Below, one piece after another: positions 1-8,852 of a stretch of 14,342 nt of DNA. The first letter of the stretch is position 1, and the number at the start of each line of letters is the position of its first letter. The stretch comes from an uncultured Acinetobacter sp. (lineage in GTDB: Bacteria; Pseudomonadota; Gammaproteobacteria; Pseudomonadales; Moraxellaceae), in contig CAAGMP010000159.1 in assembly GCA_900771065.1 (NCBI GenBank), positions 1-14,342 of the forward strand. Reading direction: 5' to 3'. The translations under genes and the position numbers were made by a program. The notes below the pieces were generated by a model. It saw nothing but the letters and a program-made list of their open reading frames with translations. It was not told the origin of the DNA and ran no database searches.

Positions 1-1342
1 ATAAACCCCATTTTGGATCGACACCCCAAGCAATAACAGCAAAGTCATTGCCAATCACATCATCCAATAAAACCGTTTCACCCGTTGTTAACTTAACTTG
101 TGGTTGAATAAACATTTTACCCACAGGGCTATCTTTTTTAGGATTTGCTAACAATGCACCTGCTTGATATTTTGGCATTGGTTTAAAACGCATTTCCAAT
201 AAATATTGCTTAATTGGCTTAATGTAATTGAGCGCATAAGAAATACCATCACGAACAAAACCTTGCCATTTTTTTGGTGGAGCTAAAACATGACCTGCCA
301 TAACCGATAAATCAATCATCGCTTGTGCATGATCTTTACGTTCAATTTGATATGAATCGAGTAAATCTGCTTTTGCCTTACCTTGTACAACCAGTGCCAC
401 TTTCCACGCTAAGTTAAATGCGTCACGCATGCCACTATTGTAACCTTGACCTTGCCATACAGGCATAATGTGTGCAGCATCACCTGCAAGTAAAATACGA
501 TCTGCTCTAAATTTTGCTGCAATACGGGCATTATGGGTATAAACACGTTGGCGAATCACGTCAATACCATCTGTGGTTGGTAAAACTTTAGACAACAATT
601 TGGCAATATTTTCAGGTTGACTCAATTCTTCTTGTGTTTCATTTGGCATCACCATAAATTCAAAACGACGAATACCATGCGGTAAAGCAGCCGAAACATA
701 AGGTCGAACAGGATCACAACATAAATAAATATGTGGAATTGCTAAAGGATCGTTGGCAACATCAATGACAATCCATTGGTTTGGTGCTGTTTCACCATCA
801 AATGGAATACCTAAAGTGCGTCGTACAATTGAATTACCACCATCACAAGCAATTAAATATTGTGCTTGAATAATTTCTTCATGACCTTGTTTATTTTTAA
901 CATACAAACTGACGCCATTTTGATCTTGGCTAAAATGAGTCAATTGACGAGAAAATAAGACTTTTGTAGTTTTGTATTGTTGTAAACCTTGCAATAAAAC
1001 TTGGTCAACTTGCGGTTGAATAAACGCATTACGACGTGGAAAACCAAATTCTTTGGTCATAGGTTGAATATCGGCAAAACAACGACCTTTTGGCGTTAAA
1101 AAACGCATAGCATGATTTGGCGTTGTATGGGGTAAAACTTGATCGACCAAACCTAAAGATTGAATGGTTCGCAAAGATTCATCATCAATCCCAATTGCGC
1201 GTGGATAATCAATTAAGGTATCAAGCTGCTCAACAACGGTCACACTTACACCTTGCTTACTTAAATAATTGGCAATGGTTAACCCAACAGGACCTGCACC
1301 TAAAATAGCAACATCTGTGGTTTCATGTGTTGTGTTTGTCAT
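1..1342 (-). CDS. mhpA: 3-(3-hydroxyphenyl)propionate / 3-hydroxycinnamate hydroxylase, C-terminus cut by window edge
   Basis: FAD- and NADH-dependent aromatic monooxygenase that opens phenylpropionate breakdown by hydroxylating 3-(3-hydroxyphenyl)propionate to the 2,3-dihydroxy compound. About 447 residues are present; the E. coli enzyme has about 554, so roughly the last fifth lies beyond position 1. Visible motifs are the Rossmann GAGPVG (15-20), the DG motif in CDGGNSIVRR (166-175) and the second FAD motif GDAAH (287-291). Long stretches such as LIDYPRAIGIDDE and HIYLCCDPVRPYVSAALPH match MhpA as I recall it, rather than generic phenol hydroxylases. The ATG at 1342 is preceded by AAGGT about 6 bases upstream. 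The gene follows the DUF1289 gene on the same strand after 206 bases, and a dyad at 1401-1427 may be its operator. Other mhp genes would be expected beyond the left edge. It has no ORF closed inside the window because its stop is outside. Confidence 0.92.
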   Translation of the reverse strand, partial: MTNTTHETTDVAILGAGPVGLTIANYLSKQGVSVTVVEQLDTLIDYPRAIGIDDESLRTIQSLGLVDQVLPHTTPNHAMRFLTPKGRCFADIQPMTKEFGFPRRNAFIQPQVDQVLLQGLQQYKTTKVLFSRQLTHFSQDQNGVSLYVKNKQGHEEIIQAQYLIACDGGNSIVRRTLGIPFDGETAPNQWIVIDVANDPLAIPHIYLCCDPVRPYVSAALPHGIRRFEFMVMPNETQEELSQPENIAKLLSKVLPTTDGIDVIRQRVYTHNARIAAKFRADRILLAGDAAHIMPVWQGQGYNSGMRDAFNLAWKVALVVQGKAKADLLDSYQIERKDHAQAMIDLSVMAGHVLAPPKKWQGFVRDGISYALNYIKPIKQYLLEMRFKPMPKYQAGALLANPKKDSPVGKMFIQPQVKLTTGETVLLDDVIGNDFAVIAWGVDPKWGL

Positions 1343-1400
1343 AATTTTTACCTTGTCTTGATTCACTACAACTGAACCCAATTAAAACTGAAAAAAGCGT

Positions 1401-1427
1401 TTTTCTACACTGTTCGATAGTAGAAAA
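1401..1427. promoter_or_regulatory. 8-bp inverted repeat upstream of mhpA, possible operator
   Basis: TTTTCTAC (1401-1408) and GTAGAAAA (1420-1427) are perfect inverted arms around an 11-base spacer containing TGTTCGAT. It lies 59-85 bases upstream of the mhpA start. The known mhp regulator MhpR is IclR-type, and GTTCGAT-like half sites occur in operators of Acinetobacter IclR-type regulators such as PcaU/PobR; that link is from memory and tentative. It could equally be a hairpin in the mhpA leader. Confidence 0.3.
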
Positions 1428-1493
1428 CAATGGTTCTTTTCGCAGTAAAAACAAAGTAAAAAATTGTTATCTTATTAATAATTAAAAATAAAT

Positions 1494-1508
1494 ATGGTTT
1501 TTAACCAT
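1494..1508 (-). terminator. weak hairpin terminator after the DUF1289 gene
   Basis: On the minus strand ATGGTT-AAA-AACCAT forms a perfect 6-bp stem with a 3-base loop and is followed by ATTTATTTTT. It sits about 40 bases past the stop of the DUF1289 gene and would separate it from mhpA. The stem is short and AT-rich, so termination may be partial; it could instead be a protein-binding dyad for mhpA. Confidence 0.4.
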
Positions 1509-1548
1509 CATCAATTTAAATAGAATCATCGTTCATTTCTATGATTAA

Positions 1549-2013
1549 TTAAGAGGATGGTTCAGCATAAAAACGGTTGGCACGCAAAAATGCCCATTCG
1601 TAATTTGCACTTGCTAAAACCAAAATACGCTGCTCAAAAAGACGCCACAATGGTTTAATTTGTTGAGCAGATAAATTTAAGCCACTTTCTTCAGCAAAAT
1701 GAGACTGTTTTTCACAAAATTTTAGCGCGTGATACAATTTTCGACCTGTTGTCGCATCATCACGTAAACGAATACGTTTTGCATGTAAAAATTGTTCAAC
1801 TTGAATTAAATTGGCATCGGGTAATAAAGGGATTAAAACTTGGTCTAATTGTGCATCTAAACGTTGCCAAATCAAACGATGTTGTTCGGCTGTGTAGCTA
1901 TTCCAATGAATAACTTCATGATTAAAACGACGACATCCTCGACAAACTAAATCACCAAATACGGTTGAACAACGACCAGCACACGGCGTTAATGAGGCTT
2001 GAGGGCGATTCAT
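1549..2013 (-). CDS. DUF1289 domain-containing protein
   Basis: 154-residue protein of unknown molecular function. The N-terminus carries the DUF1289 signature: four cysteines C11, C15, C24 and C27 in a CxxxC...CxxC pattern (PCAGRCSTVFGDLVCRGCRR), followed by a tryptophan and a polar segment (HWNSYTAEQHRLIW). This looks like a small zinc ribbon. Many DUF1289 proteins end soon after this motif; here about 100 further residues follow, with no signal peptide or membrane segment and no domain I recognise. The ATG at 2013 is the only plausible start before the cysteines. The nearest Shine-Dalgarno-like AGGA is about 14 bases upstream, unusually far, so initiation may be weak. It is divergent from trhO and upstream of mhpA on the same strand, but 206 bases and a possible terminator separate it from mhpA. 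Confidence 0.8.
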   Translation of the reverse strand: MNRPQASLTPCAGRCSTVFGDLVCRGCRRFNHEVIHWNSYTAEQHRLIWQRLDAQLDQVLIPLLPDANLIQVEQFLHAKRIRLRDDATTGRKLYHALKFCEKQSHFAEESGLNLSAQQIKPLWRLFEQRILVLASANYEWAFLRANRFYAEPSS

Positions 2014-2123
2014 AGCGACACAATCATCCTAAATGAATTGACCCAAAACTATACACCTTGCTCAATAGAAAGAGAAGCACCCGAATTGCAAGTGTTTTAC
2101 TCGCTTAATCATTTAAAGCAAGC

Positions 2124-2129
2124 TAGAAT
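2124..2129 (+). promoter_or_regulatory. candidate -10 element of the trhO promoter
   Basis: TAGAAT matches the sigma 70 -10 consensus at 5 of 6 bases and would start transcription about 30 bases upstream of the trhO ATG. No good -35 lies 16-18 bases upstream. On the opposite strand a TATAGT (2048-2053) could serve the divergent DUF1289 gene. Confidence 0.3.
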
Positions 2130-2165
2130 ATCGACCTTTCAAATTTATGCACCTTGGAGTATTGC

Positions 2166-3098
2166 ATGAACGCTACTGTAGAACAGCTTGCACCTGTAGA
2201 ACAGCAAGCGACGACAGATTGGGTTGTTGCCGCACTTTATCAATTTAAAGAAGTTGAAGATTCACAAGCTTTACAGCAACGTCTTTTAGATTTAGTTAAA
2301 ACAATTAATCTGTGCGGTACTTTAATTGTAGCGGATGAAGGCATTAATGGCACAGTGGCAGGTGATCGCCAATCTATTGATACGATTCATCAATTTTTAC
2401 TCAACGAAGGTTTTAATGCGATGGAATATAAAGAATCGCATAGTAGTGAAAAACCATTTCGTAAAATGAAAATTAAACACAAAAAAGAAATTGTTACATT
2501 AGGGGTTGAAGTTAAACCGCGTGACTTAGTCGGTCATTATTTAGATCCAAAAGAATGGAATGAATTAATTTCACGTGATGATGTAATTTTAGTCGACACA
2601 CGAAATGACTATGAATACAAAGCAGGTACTTTTAAAGGGGCAATTGACCCAAAAACCGAAACATTCCGTGAATTTCCAGAATATGTAAAACAAAATTTAG
2701 CAGAACATAAAGATAAAAAAATTGCCATGTTCTGCACAGGTGGAATTCGTTGTGAAAAATCGACTTCGTTATTATTACAAGAAGGTTTTTCTGAAGTTTA
2801 TCATTTAAAAGGCGGAATTTTAAAATACTTAGAAGAAACCCCTGCCGAAGAAAGTTTATGGGAAGGTGAGTGTTTCGTTTTTGATGGTCGAACTGCGGTC
2901 ACACACGGCATGCAAGAAGGTCAAAATACCAAATGTCATGCTTGTGGCTGGCCATTGTTGCCTGAAGAAGTGGCGTTACCAAGCTATGAACATGGTGTTT
3001 CATGTCAATATTGTATTGACCAAACCACTGAAAAACAAAAAGAAGGTTTCCGTATGCGTCAATCACAAATTGCTGCTGCAAAACGTAAACGTCTATAA
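2166..3098 (+). CDS. trhO: tRNA uridine(34) 5-hydroxylase (rhodanese-family, oxygen-dependent)
   Basis: Cytosolic enzyme (formerly YceA) that hydroxylates U34 in the anticodon wobble position of certain tRNAs using molecular oxygen, the first step to cmo5U/mcmo5U. It has 310 residues. Features are an N-terminal acylphosphatase-like part with DEGINGT (57-63), a rhodanese domain with the catalytic-loop cysteine in CTGGIRCEKST (C190), and a C-terminal CxxC...CxxC set (C257, C260, C280, C283) typical of the family. The ATG at 2166 is chosen over an in-frame TTG 12 bases upstream because TTGGAG at 2155-2160 is the ribosome site for the ATG. Monocistronic: divergent from the DUF1289 gene and closed by a hairpin terminator at 3112. 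Confidence 0.93.
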   Translation: MNATVEQLAPVEQQATTDWVVAALYQFKEVEDSQALQQRLLDLVKTINLCGTLIVADEGINGTVAGDRQSIDTIHQFLLNEGFNAMEYKESHSSEKPFRKMKIKHKKEIVTLGVEVKPRDLVGHYLDPKEWNELISRDDVILVDTRNDYEYKAGTFKGAIDPKTETFREFPEYVKQNLAEHKDKKIAMFCTGGIRCEKSTSLLLQEGFSEVYHLKGGILKYLEETPAEESLWEGECFVFDGRTAVTHGMQEGQNTKCHACGWPLLPEEVALPSYEHGVSCQYCIDQTTEKQKEGFRMRQSQIAAAKRKRL

Positions 3099-3111
3099 TT
3101 TTTTTAAAAAT

Positions 3112-3142
3112 AAAAGCTGTCTCTTGACAGCTTTTGTCTTTT
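3112..3142 (+). terminator. intrinsic terminator of trhO
   Basis: AAAAGCTGTC (3112-3121) and GACAGCTTTT (3126-3135) form a perfect 10-bp stem with a TCTT loop, followed by GTCTTTT. It starts 14 bases after the trhO stop and separates trhO from the DedA gene. Confidence 0.8.
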
Positions 3143-3182
3143 ACACCTAATCTCAAATGCCCTTTTTTTTAAATTCACGACT

Positions 3183-3788
3183 ATGAATTTTTCACAATGG
3201 GTTGTGAACATAATGGAGCAACTCGGCTATTTTGGCATTGCGCTGTTAATGTTCCTAGACAATATTATTCCGCCTATTCCCTCTGAAGTCATTATGCCTT
3301 CAGCAGGATATGCTGCTTCTCAAGGACAGTTAAATTTAATTAGCGTAATTCTTGCAGGTTCAATCGGTTCATTATTTGCAGCAGCAGTTTTGTATTGGAT
3401 TGGTTCTTATTTTAAACAAGAGCGAATTTTTAACTTTGTCGATTCATATGGAAAATACTTATTAATCAAACAAGAAAATGTCAAAACTGCCTTAATTTGG
3501 TTTGAAAAATATGGTCATTGGATTGTGTTTTTTGGTCGCATGATACCTGCTGTACGTTCTTTAATTAGTATTCCTGCGGGGATGAGCGGCATGCCTTTTG
3601 GGAAGTTTATGAGTTACAGTGCCTTCGGTACACTCATTTGGACTACTTTTTTAGCCCTGATTGGCTTTTATTTTGGTGAAAACCAAGCGCTGATGGCGAC
3701 TATTTTTACTCAAATTAGCAATTTTGTTTTGATTTTACTGGCAATTGTTGTTTTGATTTGGTTTTTAAAGAAAAAAGCACCTAAATAG
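3183..3788 (+). CDS. DedA family inner-membrane protein
   Basis: 201-residue polytopic membrane protein of the DedA/SNARE-associated superfamily. Family members are linked to undecaprenyl-phosphate or phospholipid recycling across the inner membrane and to envelope stress and polymyxin tolerance; the substrate of this one is not known. Hydrophobic segments lie near 15-32, 52-73, 141-165 and 178-195. The first re-entrant region has the family signature PPIPSE with E35, and the second has FGRMIPAVRSLISIPAG (117-133) with R119 and R125. The length is usual for the family and the C-terminus is lysine-rich. The ATG at 3183 has no clear Shine-Dalgarno; an ATG at residue 11 is possible, but residues 1-10 resemble normal DedA N-termini. 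The last codons overlap a terminator serving the convergent minus-strand operon. Confidence 0.9.
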   Translation: MNFSQWVVNIMEQLGYFGIALLMFLDNIIPPIPSEVIMPSAGYAASQGQLNLISVILAGSIGSLFAAAVLYWIGSYFKQERIFNFVDSYGKYLLIKQENVKTALIWFEKYGHWIVFFGRMIPAVRSLISIPAGMSGMPFGKFMSYSAFGTLIWTTFLALIGFYFGENQALMATIFTQISNFVLILLAIVVLIWFLKKKAPK

Positions 3789-3794
3789 GTGCTT
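3771..3794 (-). terminator. terminator of the UPF0149 operon, overlapping the end of the DedA gene
   Basis: Read on the minus strand, AAGCACCT-ATTT-AGGTGCTT is a perfect 8-bp stem followed by TTTTTTCTTT. The stem covers 3775-3794 and the U-tract is supplied by the A-run in the last DedA lysine codons. On the plus strand no comparable T-run follows, so the element is directional for the UPF0149 operon, although its stem may also act on the DedA transcript. Confidence 0.7.
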
Positions 3795-3801
3795 GATCAA
3801 T

Positions 3802-4362
3802 TTAATTTGGTGTGTGATACATCAAATACAATTCATTTAAATTATCTGGAATTTCTTCTGCCAATTCATCCATTAATTGACCATTGCGACGGAATGATTC
3901 CATTTGTGGGTCTTCTTCATCTACACCACTGAATACCATAATTGGCAAAGTTAAATCTACCAATTGTTCTTCAAATTCTTCGGTAAACCATGCTTCTTCA
4001 TTTAAGAACATCGCATCGACAAAACCGACGCTCCAATCGCCTAAACTTGATTCCACATCGGCTTCTTCAATTTCAAATGGAAATTCAATCCCTTCTTCAT
4101 TGGCTAAGCTTTGACGAATTGACTCTAACCACAATTTAATTTGCGCAATAATTTCATTGGAAACTTTATTTTGATTTCCTTCGAATAATTCATTCAACCA
4201 TTGTGGAAAATCGGGACCAACAGCAATTGCACATAAAAAACCATGAGTTGCTGCAAAATCTAGACCGTACTCATTTTGGTCACCATCTAGATATTCATTT
4301 AATAGGTCTAAATTTAAAGCACTCATTTTTTCATCCAAATTTGGCATATTTTGCTTAAGCAT
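3802..4362 (-). CDS. UPF0149 family protein (YgfB/YecA-like)
   Basis: 186-residue, strongly acidic, soluble protein of the UPF0149 family. The family is all-helical; the Pseudomonas member YgfB is reported to affect a peptidoglycan amidase and beta-lactam response, but no biochemical role can be read from this sequence. Recognisable family positions are ATHGFLCAIAVGP (39-51) and GDWSVGFVDAMF near the middle. There are no signal peptide, membrane segments or C-terminal SEC-C metal-binding motif. ATGs at residues 1, 6 and 13 are all possible; the one at residue 13 follows a GGAT sequence and could be the true start. Its 3' end is 13 bases from the convergent DedA gene. It lies 37 bases after the small acidic gene and is probably co-transcribed with it. 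Confidence 0.82.
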   Translation of the reverse strand: MLKQNMPNLDEKMSALNLDLLNEYLDGDQNEYGLDFAATHGFLCAIAVGPDFPQWLNELFEGNQNKVSNEIIAQIKLWLESIRQSLANEEGIEFPFEIEEADVESSLGDWSVGFVDAMFLNEEAWFTEEFEEQLVDLTLPIMVFSGVDEEDPQMESFRRNGQLMDELAEEIPDNLNELYLMYHTPN

Positions 4363-4399
4363 AACATTTTAAGTTTGCTTTATGACACGTCAATTGCAA

Positions 4400-4603
4400 T
4401 TAATCTTTATCGTCAAAATCATCGTCATCGAAGTCGTAGTCAAAATCTTTTAACTCACGTTCTAAGCGACGTTGCGCCAATAAATCATCAATTAAACGAC
4501 GTTTTTCTAAAGACTCTTTGGCGCTAATTTTGTTCGACGTTTCATCAAAATTAACGTCATCATCATTATAGTTATCGTCTAATTCAAAATCAGTAGAAGA
4601 CAC
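4400..4603 (-). CDS. small acidic protein, PA3496-like family (tentative)
   Basis: 67 residues, highly charged, with a serine- and aspartate-rich N-terminus, a basic helical centre (SLEKRRLIDDLLAQRRLERE, about residues 31-50) and a nearly all D/F/Y/K tail (FDYDFDDDDFDDKD). It resembles the small family annotated from Pseudomonas PA3496 as a putative envelope integrity protein; this is a resemblance from memory and function is unproven. There is no signal peptide. It starts with GTG at 4603, supported by GAGGT 7 bases upstream (4611-4615) and by a promoter at 4645-4673, so it is a real short gene. It is the first gene of an apparent two-gene operon with the UPF0149 gene. Confidence 0.72.
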   Translation of the reverse strand: MSSTDFELDDNYNDDDVNFDETSNKISAKESLEKRRLIDDLLAQRRLERELKDFDYDFDDDDFDDKD

Positions 4604-4644
4604 TGTAACTACCTCTGCGTAAAAATATAAAGGGTTCTAGGCGC

Positions 4645-4673
4645 TATTTATCGAGGATTTTAAATCTTGTCAA
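4645..4673 (-). promoter_or_regulatory. sigma 70 promoter of the small acidic protein / UPF0149 operon
   Basis: On the minus strand a perfect -35 TTGACA (4668-4673), a 17-base spacer and TAAATA (4645-4650) precede the GTG start by about 40 bases. A G/C-rich discriminator AGCGCC follows the -10. The 11 bases ATAAATAGCGC recur in the mesX promoter region. Confidence 0.6.
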
Positions 4674-4863
4674 GTTTTATTTATGAATTTCGATTTTAAC
4701 AATAAGTTAATCGTTAAAAGCTTGCATTTGATTGCAAAAATCATCTAAAAACCCAATGCAATTGACTTGATTTTTTACGATCTGACCGCATATTTTATGT
4801 ACCTTTAAAATTATTTTAAAAAGGCTTGGCTTGACCAATCTCAAAAACATTTATTTTAAATTG

Positions 4864-4872
4864 TGTTATGAT
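4864..4872 (+). promoter_or_regulatory. extended -10 promoter of rpoD
   Basis: TGTTATGAT is a TGn extended -10 with TATGAT at 4867-4872, placing the start of transcription about 38 bases before the rpoD ATG. No -35 stands at 17 bases. A TTGACC at 4831-4836 has only a poor partner (TATTTT, spacer 15), and a weaker TTGATT-N18-TATTTT lies at 4767-4796, so more than one promoter is possible. The remaining upstream stretch (about 4690-4760) contains a 7-bp dyad TTTTAAC/GTTAAAA (4694-4719) and no gene. Confidence 0.45.
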
Positions 4873-4916
4873 GCACGGTTTTCCCCAGTCACAGATTCAA
4901 CGAAGAGTGAGCAAAG

Positions 4917-6809
<1,893 letters not shown>

Positions 6810-6840
6810 TTTTTCTTTTCTAATTTAAATTTTTAACAAT

Positions 6841-6866
6841 ACGCCTGCTTTTGCAGGCGTTATTTA
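6841..6866 (+). terminator. intrinsic terminator of rpoD
   Basis: ACGCCTGC (6841-6848) and GCAGGCGT (6853-6860) form a perfect 8-bp G/C-rich stem with a TTTT loop, followed by TATTTAT. The T-run is interrupted, so some readthrough into ybeD is possible; no strong promoter is visible between this hairpin and ybeD. Confidence 0.75.
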
Positions 6867-6882
6867 TCATTCGAGGTAAATG

Positions 6883-7170
6883 ATGTTAGACCGTACTCCC
6901 TCTCGTGAATTACGTGAAGAACTTTGGGTTTTTCCAATGGACTATCCCATTAAATTGATTGGTTTGGCAGGCAGTGAATTACGCTACGCTGTCGTTGAAA
7001 TTTTAGTGAAACATTTTCCAGATTTTGATGAAGCTTTGCTTAAAATTCAGCCTTCACGTACAGGTAAATATCATTCTATTACTGCACAATTGCGTTTTGA
7101 AGAATTAGAACAAGTACATGCTTTGTATGCTGATTTAGCTGCTTGTCCTCTTATTAAAACTGCGCTATAA
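6883..7170 (+). CDS. ybeD: YbeD/DUF493 family protein
   Basis: 95-residue DUF493 (UPF0250) protein with a small ACT-like alpha/beta fold. The family is widespread in Proteobacteria and its function is unresolved. Visible family features are FPMDYPIKLIG near residue 17, VVEILVKHFPDFD, and the SRTGKYHSITAQLRF strand segment. Tandem ATGs at 6880 and 6883 are in frame; GAGG at 6873-6876 is 3 bases from the first and 6 from the second, so 6883 is preferred. It is 24 bases upstream of aat, which suggests one operon ybeD-aat-ate. In E. coli ybeD sits elsewhere (near lipB and dacA), so this linkage says little about role. Confidence 0.85.
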   Translation: MLDRTPSRELREELWVFPMDYPIKLIGLAGSELRYAVVEILVKHFPDFDEALLKIQPSRTGKYHSITAQLRFEELEQVHALYADLAACPLIKTAL

Positions 7171-7194
7171 CCTATTAAAATAAAAGAGAAAATC

Positions 7195-7926
7195 ATGCAG
7201 CCTTTAGCCCCTTCACAGTTTGTTTTTCCAAATCCAATTGAAGCAGACCCTGAAGGCGAAGGGCTGATTTGTATTGGCGCTGACTTAACACCATCAACGT
7301 TGTATGCAGCCTATACGCAAGGATTATTTCCTTGGTTTTCTGAAGGTGAACCAATCTGTTGGTGGTCGCCTGAACCACGTTGTGTAATTTATCCTGAGCA
7401 ATATCACCCCAGTGAATCTTTGCTGCGCAATATGAAAAAATTTGATTATCAAATCACGATCAATCGTGCATTTGAACAGGTGATTCGCGCTTGTGCATTA
7501 CCTAGAAATTACACAAATGAAACGTGGATTAGTGAAGAAATTATTGAAAATTACTGTAAATTATTTGAAGCTGGTTATGCTTATAGTATCGAAGTATGGG
7601 ATCAAAATGCATTAGTCGGCGGTTTATATGGTGTTCGTATTGGTCACGGTTGTTTTGGTGAGTCAATGTTTAGTCAACGTCGTGATGTTTCCAAAATGGC
7701 TTTTTTTGTTTTAATGTTAATTGGACGAGAGAACCAATTACCTTGGATTGATTGCCAATTAGTGAATGACCATTTACTTCGTTTAGGTGCAACAACTTTA
7801 TCACGTGAAGCATATTTGGAGAGTTTAAAAACAGTTATTCAACAACAAAATAATTATTGGGAAAAATATCAAAACCATATTTTTTCAAGTAAACACATCG
7901 CTTTAACACAACAATTACTTGAATAA
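7195..7926 (+). CDS. aat: leucyl/phenylalanyl-tRNA-protein transferase
   Basis: Cytosolic N-end-rule enzyme that moves Leu or Phe from aminoacyl-tRNA onto proteins starting with Lys or Arg, marking them for ClpS/ClpAP. It has 243 residues, the usual length. Family motifs are the N-terminal GADLTPSTLYAAYTQGLFPW (28-47), WWSPEPR (56-62), FGESMFS (154-160) and IDCQLVNDHLLRLGA. E156, D186 and Q188 align with the catalytic residues of the E. coli enzyme at the same numbers. The usual AHS before the SVEVW strand reads AYS here (a tyrosine at the usually conserved histidine), an oddity that may be lineage-typical. The ATG at 7195 follows AAAAGAGAA. It is second in the ybeD-aat-ate operon. Confidence 0.95.
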   Translation: MQPLAPSQFVFPNPIEADPEGEGLICIGADLTPSTLYAAYTQGLFPWFSEGEPICWWSPEPRCVIYPEQYHPSESLLRNMKKFDYQITINRAFEQVIRACALPRNYTNETWISEEIIENYCKLFEAGYAYSIEVWDQNALVGGLYGVRIGHGCFGESMFSQRRDVSKMAFFVLMLIGRENQLPWIDCQLVNDHLLRLGATTLSREAYLESLKTVIQQQNNYWEKYQNHIFSSKHIALTQQLLE

Positions 7927-7947
7927 TGACATAATAAAAGGGATGTT

Positions 7948-8769
7948 ATGAATTCTTATCAAACATTTTCGCCATTAAATGATTTGCAGTATTACATCAC
8001 GCCACCACACAATTGTAGTTACCTTGAAAAAAAATCTGCACGTATGGTTTTTTTAGATCCAAACCATCGTATTGATGTGCTGACTTTATCGGAACTGTCA
8101 CGCGCAGGTTTTCGTCGTAGTGGTGATTTTGTATATCGTCCAGAATGTCATTTATGTAGACAATGTTTGTCTTCTCGCATTCCCATTTATGCTTTTAAAA
8201 TGAATAGCATACAAAAAAAAGCATGGAATAAAAATCAAGATTTAAGCACTTCAATCATCCCAACGCATTTGGCAACCGAAGAACATTTCAAACTGTATGA
8301 ACGTTATATTACGGAACGTCACGCCGATGGTGATATGTTTCCACCTAATCAAGATCAATTTGAAAAATTTTTAGTTCGAAGCTGTACCGAAAGTTTTTTT
8401 ATTGAATTTCGCTTGAATAATCAACTTATTGCCGTTTCAACTTGCGATGCATTAGATGATGGTTTATCCGCAGTTTATACTTTTTTTGATCCTGAACAAC
8501 AAGCACGTTCTTTAGGCACATTTGCTATTTTAAAACAAATTGAATATGCCAAAACACTCAATTTAAACTATGTTTATTTGGGTTATTGGGTACCACAATC
8601 TAAAAAAATGAGTTATAAATCACAATATATTCCATTAGAAATTTTAATTGATGGGCAATGGGTGCGTCTAAATCATAAACTAAGCGAAGAAAATATTAAA
8701 AAATTAGGCGAATCATTAATGACTATTTTACCCAAAGATTGGATTCATCATTTAATTAATCCTAAATGA
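7948..8769 (+). CDS. bpt: aspartate/glutamate leucyltransferase (Bpt/Ate family)
   Basis: Arginyltransferase-fold enzyme; bacterial members add Leu from leucyl-tRNA to proteins with N-terminal Asp or Glu, creating a ClpS-recognised degron. It has 273 residues. The N-terminal ATE domain holds C23 (HNCSYL) and a CxxCxxC-like cluster C67, C70 and C73 (ECHLCRQC), plus SRAGFRRSGDFVYRP. The C-terminal GNAT-like domain includes YERYITERHADGDM, LSAVYTFFDP and YLGYWVPQSKKMSYK, all typical. The ATG at 7948 has AAGGGATG upstream. It follows aat after 21 bases, so both N-end-rule transferases are made together. clpS and clpA are not in this window. Specificity for Leu rather than Arg is inferred from bacterial homologues. 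Confidence 0.92.
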   Translation: MNSYQTFSPLNDLQYYITPPHNCSYLEKKSARMVFLDPNHRIDVLTLSELSRAGFRRSGDFVYRPECHLCRQCLSSRIPIYAFKMNSIQKKAWNKNQDLSTSIIPTHLATEEHFKLYERYITERHADGDMFPPNQDQFEKFLVRSCTESFFIEFRLNNQLIAVSTCDALDDGLSAVYTFFDPEQQARSLGTFAILKQIEYAKTLNLNYVYLGYWVPQSKKMSYKSQYIPLEILIDGQWVRLNHKLSEENIKKLGESLMTILPKDWIHHLINPK

Positions 8770-8800
8770 TACGCACGCATTGATGAGCTAAAAAGTTACC

Positions 8801-8819
8801 CCATTGGAAATGGTTTTTT
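8801..8819 (+). terminator. weak terminator after ate
   Basis: CCATT-GGA-AATGG (8801-8813) is a 5-bp hairpin directly followed by six T residues. It lies 32 bases after the ate/bpt stop. The short stem implies incomplete termination. Confidence 0.45.
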
Positions 8820-8820
8820 A

Positions 8821-8826
8821 TATAAT
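8821..8826 (+). promoter_or_regulatory. candidate -10 element for rimI
   Basis: A perfect TATAAT lies 27 bases upstream of the rimI ATG, right after the weak terminator. No -35 is recognisable 16-18 bases upstream, so the call rests on one hexamer in AT-rich DNA. Confidence 0.3.
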
Positions 8827-8852
8827 TGTTTTTATTTGAATTGTGTAGAAAT

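Noticed and set aside
1117..1308. 63-residue plus-strand ORF
   Set aside because: It lies fully inside mhpA on the opposite strand, whose protein matches a known family over its whole visible length.
2866..3156. Two ORFs (94 residues plus, 85 residues minus) over the trhO 3' end
   Set aside because: Both overlap the conserved cysteine-rich end of trhO and its terminator and have no ribosome site or family resemblance.
3884..4114. 76-residue plus-strand ORF
   Set aside because: Serine/asparagine-rich antisense of the acidic UPF0149 gene.
7193..7378. 61-residue minus-strand ORF over aat
   Set aside because: It covers the conserved Aat N-terminus on the other strand and has no independent support.
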